Below are positions 62,579-64,000 of a stretch of DNA of 64,000 nt, one piece after another (position 1 is the stretch's first letter; every line of letters begins with the position of its first letter). The notes beneath the pieces are model-generated. The model worked only from the letters and a program-made list of their open reading frames with translations, ran no database searches and was not told where the DNA came from. Origin of the DNA: a candidate division LCP-89 bacterium B3_LCP (GTDB lineage Bacteria > Electryoneota > B3-LCP); NCBI GenBank assembly GCA_005223185.1, contig NJBN01000002.1, positions 372,001-436,000 of the forward strand, written 5' to 3'. The translations under genes and the position numbers were made by a program.

Positions 62579-63733
62579 CTATACAGTACGGCATTGCTCT
62601 GTATTCGGCAAGTATCTCTCTAATTTAACCCGCATATTGTTCATTTGATTCAGGTAAAACGTCAGATTATGCAGAGCGCCCAGTCGTGCTCCTAAGGGAT
62701 CTCCGCTCATAATCAGATGCCGTATGGTGCCCCTGCTAAATGCCGGACGGTTATCAATGCCCTGCTTACAGGAGTAACAATTACAACCATCCTCGATTGG
62801 ATTTACATCACTCCGGAAAGAAGCGTTACGCAAGTTGAGCTTGTCATTCTTTGTAAAAACGCTTCCCTTGCGCCCATTACGAGTGGGGATGACGCAATCA
62901 AACAGATCGATACCTAAGGAAACCGCTTTGTGGAGATCCTCCGGCGTGCCGGTTCCCATCATGTAACGAATAGTGTTATCTGGGAGTTTGCCTGTGCATA
63001 ATTCAACTGTATTCCAGGTGTCCTCCTTCGATTCGCCGACTGCCAGACCACCGATTGCATAAGCGAAGAACCCTATGTCCAACAGAGAATTAATAGCTTC
63101 CTGCCGCAAGTCTTCATGGACTCCGCCCTGAACTATGCCGAACAAAGCTTGCGGTTTCCCGTGAACTGGTTTGGTCTCCTGGTATGCTTTCTTCGATTCA
63201 ACAGCCCATTTCAGGGTGGTATCTAAGGCACAGCGCACAGTTTGTCTATCAGCCTGCCCAGGTGCGCATATATCCAGCGGCATTATGAAGTCAGTGCCCA
63301 ATTTTCGCTGGATTTCGATAACCTTTGCCGGATTCAGTGCGTGCTTCGATCCATCAACAGGTGATTGCACGGTTACGCCATCATCATCCTGCTGTATTAA
63401 CCGCTTCAGACTAAAAGTCTGAAAACCTCCGCTATCGGTCAATATGGGACCATCCCAGTTCATCAAGCGGTGGATTCCGCCTAAATCTGATACCACACTT
63501 GATCCCGGACGAAATTCCAGGTGCAGTGCATTTGCCAATACGATGTCAGCGCCAGCATCCCGGAGCTCATCTGGAGTTATACCTTTGACCGCTCCATAAG
63601 TGCCCACCGGCATGAATGCTGGTGTGTAGATCACTCCATGTGGTGTAGTGAGTTTTCCTAACCGTGCCCGCGAATTCGGATCGGCAGCCAATACTTCAAA
63701 CTGGAAACCTTCACTCCATTCAGAGATGTTCAT
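62579..63733 (-). CDS. tgt: tRNA-guanine transglycosylase (queuine tRNA-ribosyltransferase)
   Basis: 384 residues. Exchanges G34 for preQ1 in tRNAs with GUN anticodons. Active-site ILTDSGGFQTFSL (Asp), GGLAVGESKE and the second Asp in DLFDCVIPTRNGRKG; zinc site CNCYSCKQ plus a His about 28 residues later. Its ATG overlaps the stop of the upstream RNase gene (4 bases). Confidence 0.97.
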   Translation of the reverse strand: MNISEWSEGFQFEVLAADPNSRARLGKLTTPHGVIYTPAFMPVGTYGAVKGITPDELRDAGADIVLANALHLEFRPGSSVVSDLGGIHRLMNWDGPILTDSGGFQTFSLKRLIQQDDDGVTVQSPVDGSKHALNPAKVIEIQRKLGTDFIMPLDICAPGQADRQTVRCALDTTLKWAVESKKAYQETKPVHGKPQALFGIVQGGVHEDLRQEAINSLLDIGFFAYAIGGLAVGESKEDTWNTVELCTGKLPDNTIRYMMGTGTPEDLHKAVSLGIDLFDCVIPTRNGRKGSVFTKNDKLNLRNASFRSDVNPIEDGCNCYSCKQGIDNRPAFSRGTIRHLIMSGDPLGARLGALHNLTFYLNQMNNMRVKLERYLPNTEQCRTV

Positions 63734-64000
63734 ACGGTTTCCAACTCCAAAGTGCGCATTAAGAGATCAACTTTCGAGGGGGTTACCTCCAGTTTATCAC
63801 CGATTGACAATGTCTGACCGGTATTATGGGCATTGGCATATTTCCGCCTACGTTTTCTTCTGGATTTGAAGACTGTATCTGAATCAACCTGTAAAGTGCC
63901 TTCTATGAAGAGATCCTGCAAGCTGATGTAGAAGTTGTCCTTTGAGGTATCCACCATGTAAGCGGAGAAAACGTCATCACGGCGCTCGTTTATATACTGT
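63730..64000 (-). CDS. ribonuclease R-type exoribonuclease, C-terminal end (cut by window end)
   Basis: The open frame from the window edge reads QYINERRDDVFSAYMVDTSK and then FYISLQDLFIEGTLQV, RRRKYANAHNTGQTLSIGD and KVDLLMRTLELE, ending at a TGA that overlaps tgt. 'ERR' after the RNB domain followed by an S1 domain with '(L/V)..LFIEG...V' is the end of RNase R/RNase II family 3'-5' exoribonucleases. Only about 90 residues are visible, so the call is by pattern. Confidence 0.7.
   Translation of the reverse strand, partial: QYINERRDDVFSAYMVDTSKDNFYISLQDLFIEGTLQVDSDTVFKSRRKRRRKYANAHNTGQTLSIGDKLEVTPSKVDLLMRTLELETV

Overview
The window looks like a chromosomal piece of an uncultured, Gram-negative bacterium of the Fibrobacteres-Chlorobi-Bacteroidetes (FCB) superphylum or a related candidate phylum. 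The grounds are: at least five secreted proteins with a C-terminal 'YPNPFNP' sorting domain of the type IX secretion (T9SS) kind; an LptE-type lipoprotein, an LpxL-type acyltransferase and three GT9 glycosyltransferases (an LPS outer membrane); and several low-potential Fe-S proteins that hint at anaerobic life. This is an inference from gene content; no rRNA or tRNA gene is visible.

Layout. 1-0.5 kb: end of a glycyl-tRNA synthetase. 0.7-8.7 kb: three secreted proteins (gingipain-like C25 protease, beta-helix protein, VWA protein), two of which end in an identical 161-bp sorting-domain segment. 8.9-12.2 kb: an Fe-S protein, a small PBECR2/DUF2283 toxin-antitoxin-like pair and a transglutaminase-like protein. 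12.5-15.8 kb: uvrB-purD. 16.0-17.3 kb: an AT-rich two-gene insertion whose second product carries a Shedu-like PD-(D/E)XK nuclease motif. 17.3-30.8 kb: a long plus-strand surface-polysaccharide region: epimerase, sigma-54 regulator, lptE, threonylcarbamoyl-AMP synthase, low-molecular-weight phosphatase, seven glycosyltransferases, a polyprenyl glycosylphosphotransferase and a DUF3108 protein. 30.8-35.7 kb: secreted T9SS proteins on the minus strand, including a metallocarboxypeptidase, separated by a repeated terminator-promoter cassette, plus the remnant of a deleted family member. 36.0-40.5 kb: a four-gene plus-strand operon (secreted protein, FecR protein, CHASE2 cyclase, LpxL acyltransferase).

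40.5-46.1 kb (minus): a giant Ig-like lipoprotein and a polyferredoxin/DUF362 redox pair. 46.1-47.9 kb: an AT-rich accessory block with three copies of a 125-145 bp multi-hairpin element, a decayed IS200-like transposase and a frameshifted nuclease-like gene. 47.9-52.4 kb (minus): ftcD-fchA-mutL-miaA. 52.4-52.75 kb: a palindromic element and a fourth, sequence-divergent copy of the hairpin element. 52.8-64 kb (minus): a tightly packed housekeeping run (RNase R end, tgt, yajC, def, fmt, zinc protease, rsmB, PASTA protein, rpe, MBL hydrolase, xer recombinase, M50 protease, dacB, small membrane protein).

The observations that seem least described are the modular hairpin elements, which keep one architecture while their sequence changes; the Shedu-like two-gene module; and the evidence for recombination among T9SS genes (identical sorting-domain tails and a 'ghost' gene that kept only its promoter and its last codons).
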